Both the position numbers and the translations under genes were made by a program. A stretch of DNA of 64,000 bases from Paractinoplanes ovalisporus (lineage in GTDB: Bacteria; Actinomycetota; Actinomycetes; Mycobacteriales; Micromonosporaceae): positions 1 to 64,000 of the forward strand of contig NZ_JAENHP010000001.1 of NCBI RefSeq assembly GCF_016834655.1, in the 5' to 3' direction. Positions 54,712-63,301 of this stretch are shown one piece after another; the stretch's first letter is position 1; every line of letters begins with the position of its first letter. The notes beneath the pieces are model-generated. The model did not search any database, had not been told where the DNA came from, and saw nothing but the letters and a program-made list of their open reading frames with translations.

Positions 54712-54813
54712 TCGGACGGCGGTCGGCGCGCCCGTCCCGGGCGTTAGGAAGTTCCCCGAAGCGCCGGACCGCGCCCGGGGTCGACGCTGTCAGCCAGGGG
54801 GAAGGGGACACCT

Positions 54814-56805
54814 ATGTCGCAGGCCTTGCGCCGGCTGGACCGTTTGCTCGGCCCGGCGCTCGACGCCGCCCGGCGCCGGTCCGGACCGGAACCCGGCTCC
54901 TTCCGCGGGCCCGACGCCGAGAACAGAGACACAAGCGGGCCCGACGCCGAGAACAAAGCCACAAGCGGGCCCGACGCCGAGAACAAAGACACGAGCGGGC
55001 CCGACGCCGAGAACAAAGACGCCAGCAGGCCCGACCACCAGGACAAAAACCCGCGCGGGCCCGGCGACCAGGACAACAGAACCAACGAAGAGGACGAGGC
55101 GCCGACCTGGCCCGAGATCGCCCGCGACGAACCTGGATGGCGCTGGTTGCGGGACACATACGCCCTGACCGACCGCGAATGCGACGTCGTGCTGCTGGCC
55201 CTGGCCCCCGAACTCGACCTGCGCTACGAACGCATCTACGCCTACCTGCAGGACGACCCGGTCCACCGCCGCCCTACAGTCGACCTCGCCCTGACCGTCG
55301 TGGCACCGGCCGGACGACAGCAGGCGCGGGCCCTCTTCGGCACGGCCGCACCCCTGTCCGTCCACAGCATCGTGACCCTCTCCCCCGGCCCGGACCGGGC
55401 CAACCCACCACTCCTGGCTCACGCCGTCATGGTCGACCCGCAGATCGCCGACGTCCTACTGGGCCAGGTCGGGCTCGACCGCCGCCTGGCCGCCACCTGC
55501 ACCCTCTCCCTGCCACCGGCCGCGCCGGCCGACGAGGACCTGGTGCGGATGTGCCGGAGCGGACGGCCCCTGCGAATCCGGTTCACCGTCAGCGATGACG
55601 ACGGCGGGCAGGAGACAGCCGAGGCCGTCGCCGGCGCGCTCGGGGTGCCGCTGCTGACCGCCGGCGGCGGCGAGCCCGAGAAACTGCTGCTGCGCGAGGC
55701 CGCCCTCCACGGCGCCCTGCTCTACACCGACCGGCAACTGATCGTCGGCAGCGAACGGCACACCGAGATCACCGTCGAGATCCGGCCGCCGGCCGAGGCC
55801 GTACGACGGCGGATCTGGCAGGAGGCGCTGAAGGACGAGGGCCACGACCCGGACGAGAACGACCTCGACGACCTGGCCGACCGGTTCCGGTTGCGCGCCG
55901 GCCAGATCCGGGACGCGGCCCGCGCCGCGACCGCCAGTGGCCGCCCGCCCGGCCGCGAGACCTGGTTCGCCGCCGCCCGCGCCCGGGGTGGCCACCAGCT
56001 GGCCGCCCTGGCCCACCGGATCAGCCCGGTGCACGGCTGGGACGACCTGATTCTCCCGGTCGAGGCCGGCGACCAGCTGCGGGACATCTGCGACCGGGTC
56101 GTGCACCGCCGCCATGTGCTGGAGGACTGGGGTTTCGGCCGCCGGATGTCGCAGGGCCGCGGGGTCAGCGCCCTGTTCGCCGGGCCGCCGGGCACCGGCA
56201 AGACCATGGCGGCCGAGGTGGTGGCCCGCGACCTCGGCCTCGACCTCTACCGGATCGATCTGGCCGCGGTGGTCAGCAAGTACATCGGCGAGACCGAGAA
56301 GAACCTGGAGCGCATCTTCACCGCGGCCGCCGGGGCCGACGCGATCCTGTTCTTCGACGAGGCGGACGCCCTGTTCGGCAAGCGCTCGGACGTGCGGGAC
56401 GCGCATGACCGCTACGCGAACATCGAGGTCGCCTATCTGCTGCAGCGCATCGAACGGCTCGACGGGCTGGCGATCCTGGCCACCAACCTGCGCACCCACC
56501 TGGACGACGCGTTCGTGCGACGGCTGCACTTCGTCGTCGACTTCCCCCAGCCCGAGAAGGCCGAACGCCGCCGCATCTGGCAGGTCTGCTTCCCGCCCGA
56601 GACGCCCCGCGACCCGGCGCTCGACCTCGACCGGCTGGCGGCCCGGTTCCGGTTGTCCGGCGCCGAGATCCACAACATCGTGCTGGCCGCGGCCTACGCG
56701 GCGGCCGGGGCGGGTGAGCGGATCAGCGAGACGCAGGTGCTGGCGGCGACCCGGCGCGAGCTGAGCAAGGCCGGGCGGGTCTTTCCCGAGGCGGAGGCGG
56801 ACTGA
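54814..56805 (+). CDS. eCIS AAA+ ATPase with an N-terminal repeat tract
   Basis: A 663-aa ATPase of the eCIS-associated type (Pvc15-like). After a short start (SQALRRLDRLLGPAL), residues 30-90 are a 10-residue repeat built on SGPDAENKDT. An N-terminal domain with ALFGTAAPLSVHS and a helical linker precede the AAA+ module: Walker A FAGPPGTGKTMAAEVVARDL (near residue 459), Walker B ILFFDEADALFGKR, sensor LATNLRTHLDDAFVRRLHFVVDFP. Needed for assembly or cargo loading. Start: ATG at 54814, after ggggaagggga. Confidence 0.9.
   Translation: MSQALRRLDRLLGPALDAARRRSGPEPGSFRGPDAENRDTSGPDAENKATSGPDAENKDTSGPDAENKDASRPDHQDKNPRGPGDQDNRTNEEDEAPTWPEIARDEPGWRWLRDTYALTDRECDVVLLALAPELDLRYERIYAYLQDDPVHRRPTVDLALTVVAPAGRQQARALFGTAAPLSVHSIVTLSPGPDRANPPLLAHAVMVDPQIADVLLGQVGLDRRLAATCTLSLPPAAPADEDLVRMCRSGRPLRIRFTVSDDDGGQETAEAVAGALGVPLLTAGGGEPEKLLLREAALHGALLYTDRQLIVGSERHTEITVEIRPPAEAVRRRIWQEALKDEGHDPDENDLDDLADRFRLRAGQIRDAARAATASGRPPGRETWFAAARARGGHQLAALAHRISPVHGWDDLILPVEAGDQLRDICDRVVHRRHVLEDWGFGRRMSQGRGVSALFAGPPGTGKTMAAEVVARDLGLDLYRIDLAAVVSKYIGETEKNLERIFTAAAGADAILFFDEADALFGKRSDVRDAHDRYANIEVAYLLQRIERLDGLAILATNLRTHLDDAFVRRLHFVVDFPQPEKAERRRIWQVCFPPETPRDPALDLDRLAARFRLSGAEIHNIVLAAAYAAAGAGERISETQVLAATRRELSKAGRVFPEAEAD
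54907..55056. repeat. 30-bp in-frame minisatellite in the eCIS ATPase
   Basis: Unit gggcccgacgccgagaacaa agacacaagc at 54907, 54937, 54967 and 54997 (30-bp spacing), then two degenerate units. It encodes the SGPDAENKDT decapeptide repeat, an acidic, disordered tract. Confidence 0.9.
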
Positions 56806-56839
56806 TGATCGACGAGGCGGAGGCGGGCTGATGATCGAC
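56788..56839. repeat. 26-bp tandem duplication across the ATPase stop / DUF4255 start
   Basis: gaggcggaggcggactgatg atcgac occurs twice (56788-56813 and 56814-56839) with one base difference. Copy 1 carries the ATPase stop and a spare ATG; copy 2 carries the true DUF4255 start. Confidence 0.85.
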
Positions 56840-57391
56840 GAGCTCGACACCACGATCGCCGCCCTGCTCGACGACGCGGAGGCGCCGGCCGAGCTGCGGG
56901 CGGCCGACGTGAGTTTCGCCGGACCCGACAAGGACTTCAAACCGGCCCAGCCCACGGTCAACCTCTTCCTGTACGCGTTGCGCGAGAACCGGGAGCTGCG
57001 CGCCACCACGCCGGTGTATCAGCGGACGAACGACACCACGTACAAGTCCACTCCCCCGCCGGCCCGGGTCGACTGCACCTATCTGGTCACCGCCTGGTCG
57101 CCCAAGTCGGGCGGGCTACGCGTCGCCGAGGAGCACCGGCTGCTCGGCCTGTGCCTGTGGTGGCTCGGCCATTTCCCGCTGATCGGCCCGGCCCAGCTGC
57201 CGGCCGAGGTGGCCCGGGCCCCCGAGGACCGCAGCATGGGCCAGTTCTGGAGCGCGCTGGGCATCGTGCCGCGCGCGGCGTTCGACCTCACCGTCACCGT
57301 CGCCCTGCGGTCGCTCGACCCCGACGGCGAGTTCGGGGTGGTCAAGACCTTCGAGATCCACGAGGAGCTGCTGAGAAAGGACGGCCCATGA
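56831..57391 (+). CDS. DUF4255 (Pvc16-like) eCIS protein
   Basis: A 186-aa protein of the DUF4255 family, the tail-terminator or tube-capping component in contractile systems. Segments: IDELDTTIAALLDDAEAPAELRAADVSFAGPD, PTVNLFLYALRENRELR, TPPPARVDCTYLVTAWSP, and FDLTVTVALRSLDPD. Start: ATG at 56831, with the duplicated upstream copy described above. ATGA overlap with the sheath gene. Confidence 0.88.
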   Translation: MIDELDTTIAALLDDAEAPAELRAADVSFAGPDKDFKPAQPTVNLFLYALRENRELRATTPVYQRTNDTTYKSTPPPARVDCTYLVTAWSPKSGGLRVAEEHRLLGLCLWWLGHFPLIGPAQLPAEVARAPEDRSMGQFWSALGIVPRAAFDLTVTVALRSLDPDGEFGVVKTFEIHEELLRKDGP

Positions 57392-58530
57392 CCGACATCT
57401 ACGAGGGCGCCGCCCCGGGTGTGCACATCGAGGAGGTGACCCCGGCCGGGCCCATCGCGGGCGCCGGGACCAGCACCGCCGCGCTGATCGGCACCGTGGC
57501 CGACCTCGGCAGCCAGACGCTGGACGTGCCCGTCGCGGTGACCAGCTGGAGCGACTACACCCGGGCGTTCGGTGGCTACGACTCCACGAAGATCCTCCCG
57601 TACGCGGTCCGCGGCTTCTTCGAGAACGGCGGCTCGCTGGCCTACGTCGTGCCGGTCAAGGACGACAAGAAACTCGACGGCGCCATCGACAAGCTCAGCC
57701 GCAACGCCGAGATCAGCCTGGTCGCCGCGCCCGGAGTCACCGACGCGGCCGCCCAGAAGGCGCTCATCGGGCACTGCGAGGCGATGGGTGACCGGTTCGC
57801 GATCCTCGACGGCGTGCCCGACGCGACCCCGCTCAAGGGCGACGGCGCGTTGCAGACACAGCGAAAAGGCCTGGTTTCCGTACGGGGTTACGCCGCGCTC
57901 TACTGGCCGTGGCTGGTCGTCGCCAACCCGGCCGCGACCAAGGAGCCGTTCACGCTGCCGATGCCGCCGTCCGGGCACATCGCCGGCGTGATGGCCCGCA
58001 GCGACGCCACCCGGGGTGTGCACAAGGCCCCGGCCAACGAACCGGTCCGCGGCGCGCTCGACCTCGGCTACGCGCTCAACGACACCGAACAGGGCGCACT
58101 GAACAAGGCCAACATCAACGCGATCCGCTCGTTCCCGGGCGGCGGCCCGGCCACCGTCTGGGGCGCGCGCACGCTCACCAGCGACACCCCGTGGCGTTTC
58201 GTGAACGTCCGGCGCCTCTTCTCCTACGTCGAGGACTCGATCCTGCAGGGCGTGCGGTGGGCGGTGTTCGAGCCGAACAACACGGCACTGTGGAAGGGGC
58301 TGGAACGCACGATCAGCGAGTTCCTGACCCGGGTCTGGCAGTCGGGGGCGCTGTTCGGCACGACGGCGGCCGAGGCGTTCTACGTCAAGATCGACGAGGA
58401 GCTCAACCCGCCCGCCACGCGCGCGCTGGGCCGCGTCGTCATCGAGATCGGCATGAACCCGGCCGGCACGGCCGAGCACGTCGTGGTGCGCATCGGCATC
58501 TGGGCCGGTGGCGACGGGAACCAAGGTTAG
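57388..58530 (+). CDS. Contractile sheath protein
   Basis: A 380-aa tail-sheath protein, of the short eCIS length. N-terminal EGAAPGVHIEEVTPAGPIAGAGTSTAALIG, central ILPYAVRGFFENGGSLAYVVPV and RGYAALYWPWLVVANP, and the C-terminal conserved RRLFSYVEDSILQGVRWAVFEPNNTALWKGLERTISEFLTRVWQSGALFG with EELNPP...RVVIEIGMNPAGTAEHVVVRIG. Contracts around the tube to drive it into a target. Start: ATG at 57388. Confidence 0.93.
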   Translation: MTDIYEGAAPGVHIEEVTPAGPIAGAGTSTAALIGTVADLGSQTLDVPVAVTSWSDYTRAFGGYDSTKILPYAVRGFFENGGSLAYVVPVKDDKKLDGAIDKLSRNAEISLVAAPGVTDAAAQKALIGHCEAMGDRFAILDGVPDATPLKGDGALQTQRKGLVSVRGYAALYWPWLVVANPAATKEPFTLPMPPSGHIAGVMARSDATRGVHKAPANEPVRGALDLGYALNDTEQGALNKANINAIRSFPGGGPATVWGARTLTSDTPWRFVNVRRLFSYVEDSILQGVRWAVFEPNNTALWKGLERTISEFLTRVWQSGALFGTTAAEAFYVKIDEELNPPATRALGRVVIEIGMNPAGTAEHVVVRIGIWAGGDGNQG

Positions 58531-58542
58531 GGGGCGCCGGAG

Positions 58543-58926
58543 ATGCCACAGACAGGACAGCTGGTCGACCCGTTCCGCAGCTTCAACTTCCTGGTCGAGC
58601 TCGACGGCATCGCGCAGGCCGGGTTCACCGAGTGCAGCGGGCTGGAGTCGACGACCGAGGTCACCGAGTTCCGGCAGGGCGGCGAGAACACGCACGTCCG
58701 CAAGCTGCCCGGCAAGACCACGTTCAGCGACATCACGCTCAAGTGGGGGATGACCGGCTCGATGGAGTTGTGGGACTGGCGGCAGCAGATCGTGACCGGG
58801 CAGGTCGTGCTCAAGAACGGCTCGGTGGTCGTGTTCGACCTGGCCAACCGCACCGAGGTGGCGCGCTGGAACTTCTTCCGGGCCTGGCCGACCAAGTACA
58901 CGGCGACGACGTGCGGGTCGACATGA
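58543..58926 (+). CDS. Inner tube protein, C-terminally truncated
   Basis: A 127-aa T4 gp19-like tube subunit: FRSFNFLVELDGIAQAGFTECSGLESTTEVTEFRQGGEN, HVRKLPGKTTFSDITLKWGMTGSMELWDWRQ, and EVARWNFFRAWPTKYT. Relatives then continue for about 20 more residues that complete the last strands (typically GP-L-A-N-E-VA-E--EL-HEG). Here the reading ends ATTCGST and stop. The missing tail and the abrupt entry into the LysM gene point to a deletion. Start: ATG at 58543. Confidence 0.85.
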   Translation: MPQTGQLVDPFRSFNFLVELDGIAQAGFTECSGLESTTEVTEFRQGGENTHVRKLPGKTTFSDITLKWGMTGSMELWDWRQQIVTGQVVLKNGSVVVFDLANRTEVARWNFFRAWPTKYTATTCGST

Positions 58927-59174
58927 CCGTGCAGCGCGGCCTGTTCTTCGGCTCCCCCACCGTCTCGAACCTGGTCGGCGCGGCGGTCGCGCTCGTGCGC
59001 GGCTCGGAGGGGGTGCATGTCACCCGGGCCGGCGACACGCTCTCGGCGCTGGCCGGGCAGTATCTCGGCGACCCGGCGCTGTGGCGCGACATCGCCCGGG
59101 CCAACGGCATCGACGACCCGTTGAACCTGCCGCCGGGGCAGGCGCTGGTGATCCCGGCACGGGAGGGCCGATGA
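58923..59174 (+). CDS. Short LysM-domain protein, eCIS baseplate remnant
   Basis: An 83-aa protein. Residues 1-35 are unassigned (TVQRGLFFGSPTVSNLVGAAVALVRGSE) and the rest is one LysM domain (VTRAGDTLSALAGQYLGDPALWRDIARANGIDDPLNLPPGQALVIP). In related systems the LysM baseplate protein (Pvc7-like) is over 200 residues, with a large N-terminal domain before this LysM; that domain is missing here. ATG at 58923 overlaps the tube stop by ATGA, with no good ribosome site. Either a deletion scar or a minimal protein. Confidence 0.7.
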   Translation: MTVQRGLFFGSPTVSNLVGAAVALVRGSEGVHVTRAGDTLSALAGQYLGDPALWRDIARANGIDDPLNLPPGQALVIPAREGR

Positions 59175-60817
59175 GCGAGCCGTTCTACGCGCCGCGCTTC
59201 GCGATCCGCGTCTCCGGGCTGACCATGGCGGCCGACGTGACCGACCAGGTGCTGCGGCTCAGCGTCGAGACCGACCTCGACCTGGCCGGCACGTTCAGCC
59301 TGACCATGCGCAACCCGGACAACAACGTGCTCGACTCGGCCCTGTTCGACCTGGGCAAGACCGTCGAGATCCACCTGGGGTACGGCGACGAGCTGGTTCC
59401 GGCGTTCCTGGGCGAGGTGGCCGGGATCGAGCCTTCGTTCCCGTCCGACGGGCCGCCGGTGCTGCAGGTTTCCGGCTACGACCGGTCGTACCGGCTGCGC
59501 CGCTCCTATCCCGAGCCGGTCAGCTACACGTACGCCAACGACAGCCTGCTGGCCGCCCGGATCGCCGTCGAGCACGGGCTGATCCCGGTGGTCGACCCGA
59601 CGGCCGGGTTCGAGGAGACGGTGTCGCAGTCGGAGAGCGACATGGCCTTCCTCAAGCGGCGCGCCCGGCAGTACCACTTCGACGTCTTCGTGGAGTGGGA
59701 CCGGCTGCACTTCCAGTTCCCCCGCCCGCAGACCGCCGCCCACGTGCTGGAGTGGGGGCGCAACCTGTCCAGCTTCGAGCCGCGCATCTCCAGCGCCGGG
59801 CTGGCCGGGGTGCAGGTCGTGCGCGGCTACAACCAGGAGCTCGCGCAGACCGTCTACGGGGTCGCGGCCGCGCTCGACTTCGACGTCGACAACCTCGAGG
59901 AGAAGCTGGGCGGCGCCGCCCTCGACCTGCTCGGCACGATGGTGCGCAAGGGCATCGCCGACGAGCCGGTCAGCAACCCGCTCAAGGCCGCCGAGTTCGC
60001 CAAGGCGCTGCTCGACGACCTGCTCGACGGCATGTACGAGGGCACCGGCTCCTGCATCGGCGTGCCCACCCTGGCCGCCGGGCAGCACGTCGTCATCCAG
60101 GGTGTGGGCAAGCGGTTCGGCGGCACCTACCGGCTGCGCAAGGTCAGCCACCGGATCGACGACTCGGGGTTCCGCACCGACTTCACCGTCGGGCAGAGCG
60201 GCCACTCCAGCCTGATGGGCGTGCTGCGCGGGCAGCTCATCGACGAGCCGCCACCGGACGGGTCGCGGCGCATCGACGGCGTCGTGGTCGGCACGGTGGT
60301 CGACAACGACGAGACCAAGGCCGGCCCGACCGTGATCCCGCTGGGCCGGGTCAAGGTGCGCTACCCCGGCCTCACCGGCGACAAGCTGATCAGCCGCTGG
60401 GCGCCGTGCGCGCGGCCGATGGCCGGGTCGGGCATGGGCTTCTACGCGCTGCCGGAACGCGACGAGCAGGTGCTGGTCGCGTTCGAGCAGGGCGACCTGG
60501 ACCGGCCGGTGGTGCTGGGCAGCCTGTGGCACGCGGGTTCCCGGCCTCCGCTGACCAATGTGGACGGCGGCAACAACAAGCGGGCGCTGCGCAGCCGGGC
60601 CGGGCACATGATCACGTTCGACGACACCGGCGGCACCGGCAAGCTGACCGTCGAGGCCAAGGGCGGCAGCTCGGTCACGCTCGACGCCGCCGACGGCTCG
60701 ATCACCATCAACGCCAAGGGCGACCTCACGCTGAAAGCCGCGGGCAAGGTCAGCATCGAAGCGGCCCAGAGCAAGACCAAGATCATCATGACCGGGGACG
60801 GTGTCGATGTCACCTGA
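59171..60817 (+). CDS. VgrG/gpV-like spike-hub protein (Pvc8-like)
   Basis: A 548-aa hub-spike protein. Hub domains: FAIRVSGLTMAADVTDQVLRLSVETDLDLAGTFSLTMRNPD, VQVSGYDRSYRLRR. A gp5-like OB/beta-helix follows: GRVKVRYPGLTGDKLISRWAPCARPMAGSGMGFYALPERDEQVLVAFEQGDLDRPVVLGSLWHAG, then a beta-helix of GxxTxTVEAKGGSSVTLDAADGSITI-type repeats. ATGA overlap with the LysM gene. Pierces the target. Confidence 0.92.
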   Translation: MSEPFYAPRFAIRVSGLTMAADVTDQVLRLSVETDLDLAGTFSLTMRNPDNNVLDSALFDLGKTVEIHLGYGDELVPAFLGEVAGIEPSFPSDGPPVLQVSGYDRSYRLRRSYPEPVSYTYANDSLLAARIAVEHGLIPVVDPTAGFEETVSQSESDMAFLKRRARQYHFDVFVEWDRLHFQFPRPQTAAHVLEWGRNLSSFEPRISSAGLAGVQVVRGYNQELAQTVYGVAAALDFDVDNLEEKLGGAALDLLGTMVRKGIADEPVSNPLKAAEFAKALLDDLLDGMYEGTGSCIGVPTLAAGQHVVIQGVGKRFGGTYRLRKVSHRIDDSGFRTDFTVGQSGHSSLMGVLRGQLIDEPPPDGSRRIDGVVVGTVVDNDETKAGPTVIPLGRVKVRYPGLTGDKLISRWAPCARPMAGSGMGFYALPERDEQVLVAFEQGDLDRPVVLGSLWHAGSRPPLTNVDGGNNKRALRSRAGHMITFDDTGGTGKLTVEAKGGSSVTLDAADGSITINAKGDLTLKAAGKVSIEAAQSKTKIIMTGDGVDVT

Positions 60818-61208
60818 GCAGAACACGGACTTCTTCGGGCGCGGGCTGCGGCACCCGATGCGGCTCGGCGCGGCCGGTGTGCAGGAGTCGGGCGGCGTGG
60901 CCAAGGTCGAGGAGTCGATCCGGATCATCCTCGGCACCCGGCACGGCGAACGGGTCATGCGCCCCGGCTTCGGATCCGACCTGGGCACGCTCGTCTTCGC
61001 GCCCAACAACACGGCCACCGCCAACCTCGCCCGCTATCACGTCGAGGACGCGCTGGCCCGGCACGAACCGCGGATCGAAGTGGTCGACGTGGCGGTGACC
61101 AACGACCGGGACCGCGGGCGGCTGCACATCGACATCACCTATCGGCTGCGCGCCACCCGCGACGTGCACACCCTGTCGGTGCCGTTCGGGCTGGAGCCGC
61201 AGTCATGA
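60807..61208 (+). CDS. gp25-like baseplate protein (Pvc9-like)
   Basis: A 133-aa T4 gp25/W-family protein: RGLRHPMRLGAAGVQESGGVAKVEESIRIILGTRHGERVMRPGFGSDLGTLVFAPNN and YHVEDALARHEPRIEVVDV. ATG at 60807 is preferred to GTG at 60801 from the GGGGACGG about 8 nt upstream; it overlaps the spike gene end by 11 nt. GTGA/ATGA coupling continues into the next gene. Confidence 0.92.
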   Translation: MSPEQNTDFFGRGLRHPMRLGAAGVQESGGVAKVEESIRIILGTRHGERVMRPGFGSDLGTLVFAPNNTATANLARYHVEDALARHEPRIEVVDVAVTNDRDRGRLHIDITYRLRATRDVHTLSVPFGLEPQS

Positions 61209-63295
61209 GCGCCGACCGGGGCCGGATCGTGCCGCCCGACCTCGACGACCGTACGTGGCAGGACCTCGTCGACGAGATGCGCGCGCTCATCCCGGCGTAC
61301 GCGCCGCAGTGGACCGACCACAACCCGAGCGACCTCGGTATCACGCTGATCGAGCTGTTCGCGTGGCTGGGCGAGACGGTGATCTACCGCCTCAACCGCA
61401 CGCCCGAGAAGACGTACCTGGCCTTCCTCGAACTGCTCGGCATCACGCGGGACCCGGCCACCCCGGCCTACGCGCCGCTGACCTTCGCGGCCGGGGCGGG
61501 CAAGGTGGTGGTTCCGGCCGGCACCGAGGCACGCACCGCGGCCGCCGAGGCCGAGGAACCGATCGTCTTCGAGACCGACGAGGACGTCACGGTCCTGCCC
61601 GTGAACCTGCGCGACTCTCTGCTCATCGCCGCCGACACCAAATACGGGCCGGTGTCGGCGAGCCCGTACGAGATAAGCCTCAACGGCAAAGTCACGGCGC
61701 AGATCTGCCTCGGCTTCGACCGTGCCACCGCCGAGCGGATCGACCTGCGCGTCCGGCTGGGCCGCCCGGCCGCCGACGTGAAGGTGACGTGGGTGGGCTC
61801 GGCCGCGGCGACCGACCCGCTGGCCTGGCCCGAGATCCCGGGCGTGGCCGACGGCACCGGCGGCCTGACCCACGACGGTGTCGCCCGCCTGACGCTGCCG
61901 GCCACGTGGGGCGCCCAGCGGCCCGATGCCTGGACCACGCCCAAGCCCCGGACCGGGCCCGCCGGCACCGATCCCGCCTTCTGGGTGGGCATCCGCCTGA
62001 CCGGCACCACCGACGCCGCGCGAACCGTCGGCGTCGACCGGATCCTGTTCAACAGCGCCTCGGCGCATCACGCCCGCACGATCCGCACGCCCGAGGTCCT
62101 GGGCGTGAGCACCGGCGGCAGGTTCCAGATCTTCCCGCTGGCCCACCGGCCGCTCTATCGCATCCCGGCCTCCGACGAGCCGTACGGGCATCTGGTCGTC
62201 GACGTCGGCACCGGCACCCCACCGGTGTGGGAGACGTGGACGCGCGCCGACGACCTGCCCGCCGGGCCGGGCAAGGTCTACCGCGCCGACCCGGTGACCG
62301 GTGAGATCCTGTTCGGCGACCACGACGAGCGCACCGGCCAGGGTCACGGCAGCATTCCCGTGGCCGGGGCGCAGGTGCGGGCCGCCCGCTACCGCTACGT
62401 CGCGGGTGGCGCGGACGGCAACGTGGGGCCGCAGCGGCTCACCGACGTCGGCACCACCCCCTCCGGCGACCTGCCGGCCGGGATCACCGCGGTCACCAAC
62501 CTCGGCGCGGCCCGCGACGGCTCCGACGAGGAAGCGCTCGAGGACGCGCTGCGGCGGGCGCCGCTGCAGCTGAAGACCCGCAACCGGGCCATCACCGCCG
62601 AGGACTACGAGTTCCTGGCCAAGGAGGCCACCACCGACGTCCGGGTGGCGCGGGCGCTGCCGCCCCGGCTGCTCGACGCCGCGGTCGGGCCGTTCAAGGC
62701 GGGCGACCCTTGGCCGTACGCCGGCCTGACCCGCTCGCCCGGGTCGGTGTTCGTCGTCGTGGTGCCCGACCAGGGCGACACCGTCGACCGTCCGGTGCCG
62801 CCGCCGGAACTGCTGCGCGAGGTGCAGGAATACCTCGACCAGCGCCGCGACCTGAGCGCCCAGTTGCGGGTGGTCGGGCCGCTCTATCTGCCGGTGGTGG
62901 TCGAGACGCAGATCTTCGTGTGGGACGCGGCGTTCAAGGCGGGCGTCGAGCTCAAGGCGGTGGAGACCGAGACCCGGCGCCGGATCAAGCAGTTCCTGCA
63001 TCCGACCCGGGGCGGCCCGGCCGGAACGGGCTGGGAGGTCGGGCAGCCCGTGCTCGTCAGTGACCTGTTCCGCGCGCTCATGCCGGCCGACGACGTGGGC
63101 ACGATCGCGCGCCTGCAGATCCGGGCCGACGTGCCCGCCTACCACCCCGGCGACCCGTCCACCTTCGCCTGGCAGAACGAGCGGCCGTTCCCGCTGTCGC
63201 CGCCCGGCGCCTCGGTGCGGCTGGCCGACTACGAACTGGCCTGCGCCGCCGCCGACGGCGCCCACGATGTGACGGCCGTCGTCCCGCCGATGTGA
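61205..63295 (+). CDS. Baseplate assembly protein, gpJ/Pvc11-like
   Basis: A 696-aa wedge protein. N-terminal RGRIVPPDLDDRTWQDLVDEMRALIPAYAPQWTDHNPSDLGITLIELFAWLGETVIYRLNRTPEKTYLAFLELLGI is characteristic; the C-terminal J-like part holds EDALRRAPLQLKTRNRAITAEDYEFLAKEATTDVRVARALPP and LSAQLRVVGPLYLPVVVE. Start: ATG at 61205, overlapping the gp25 stop. Confidence 0.92.
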   Translation: MSADRGRIVPPDLDDRTWQDLVDEMRALIPAYAPQWTDHNPSDLGITLIELFAWLGETVIYRLNRTPEKTYLAFLELLGITRDPATPAYAPLTFAAGAGKVVVPAGTEARTAAAEAEEPIVFETDEDVTVLPVNLRDSLLIAADTKYGPVSASPYEISLNGKVTAQICLGFDRATAERIDLRVRLGRPAADVKVTWVGSAAATDPLAWPEIPGVADGTGGLTHDGVARLTLPATWGAQRPDAWTTPKPRTGPAGTDPAFWVGIRLTGTTDAARTVGVDRILFNSASAHHARTIRTPEVLGVSTGGRFQIFPLAHRPLYRIPASDEPYGHLVVDVGTGTPPVWETWTRADDLPAGPGKVYRADPVTGEILFGDHDERTGQGHGSIPVAGAQVRAARYRYVAGGADGNVGPQRLTDVGTTPSGDLPAGITAVTNLGAARDGSDEEALEDALRRAPLQLKTRNRAITAEDYEFLAKEATTDVRVARALPPRLLDAAVGPFKAGDPWPYAGLTRSPGSVFVVVVPDQGDTVDRPVPPPELLREVQEYLDQRRDLSAQLRVVGPLYLPVVVETQIFVWDAAFKAGVELKAVETETRRRIKQFLHPTRGGPAGTGWEVGQPVLVSDLFRALMPADDVGTIARLQIRADVPAYHPGDPSTFAWQNERPFPLSPPGASVRLADYELACAAADGAHDVTAVVPPM

Positions 63296-63301
63296 GGTGC
63301 C

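Noticed and set aside
58811..61024. 737-aa antisense frame over the eCIS spike
   Set aside because: Low-complexity shadow; the plus-strand VgrG-like gene has clear domain structure.
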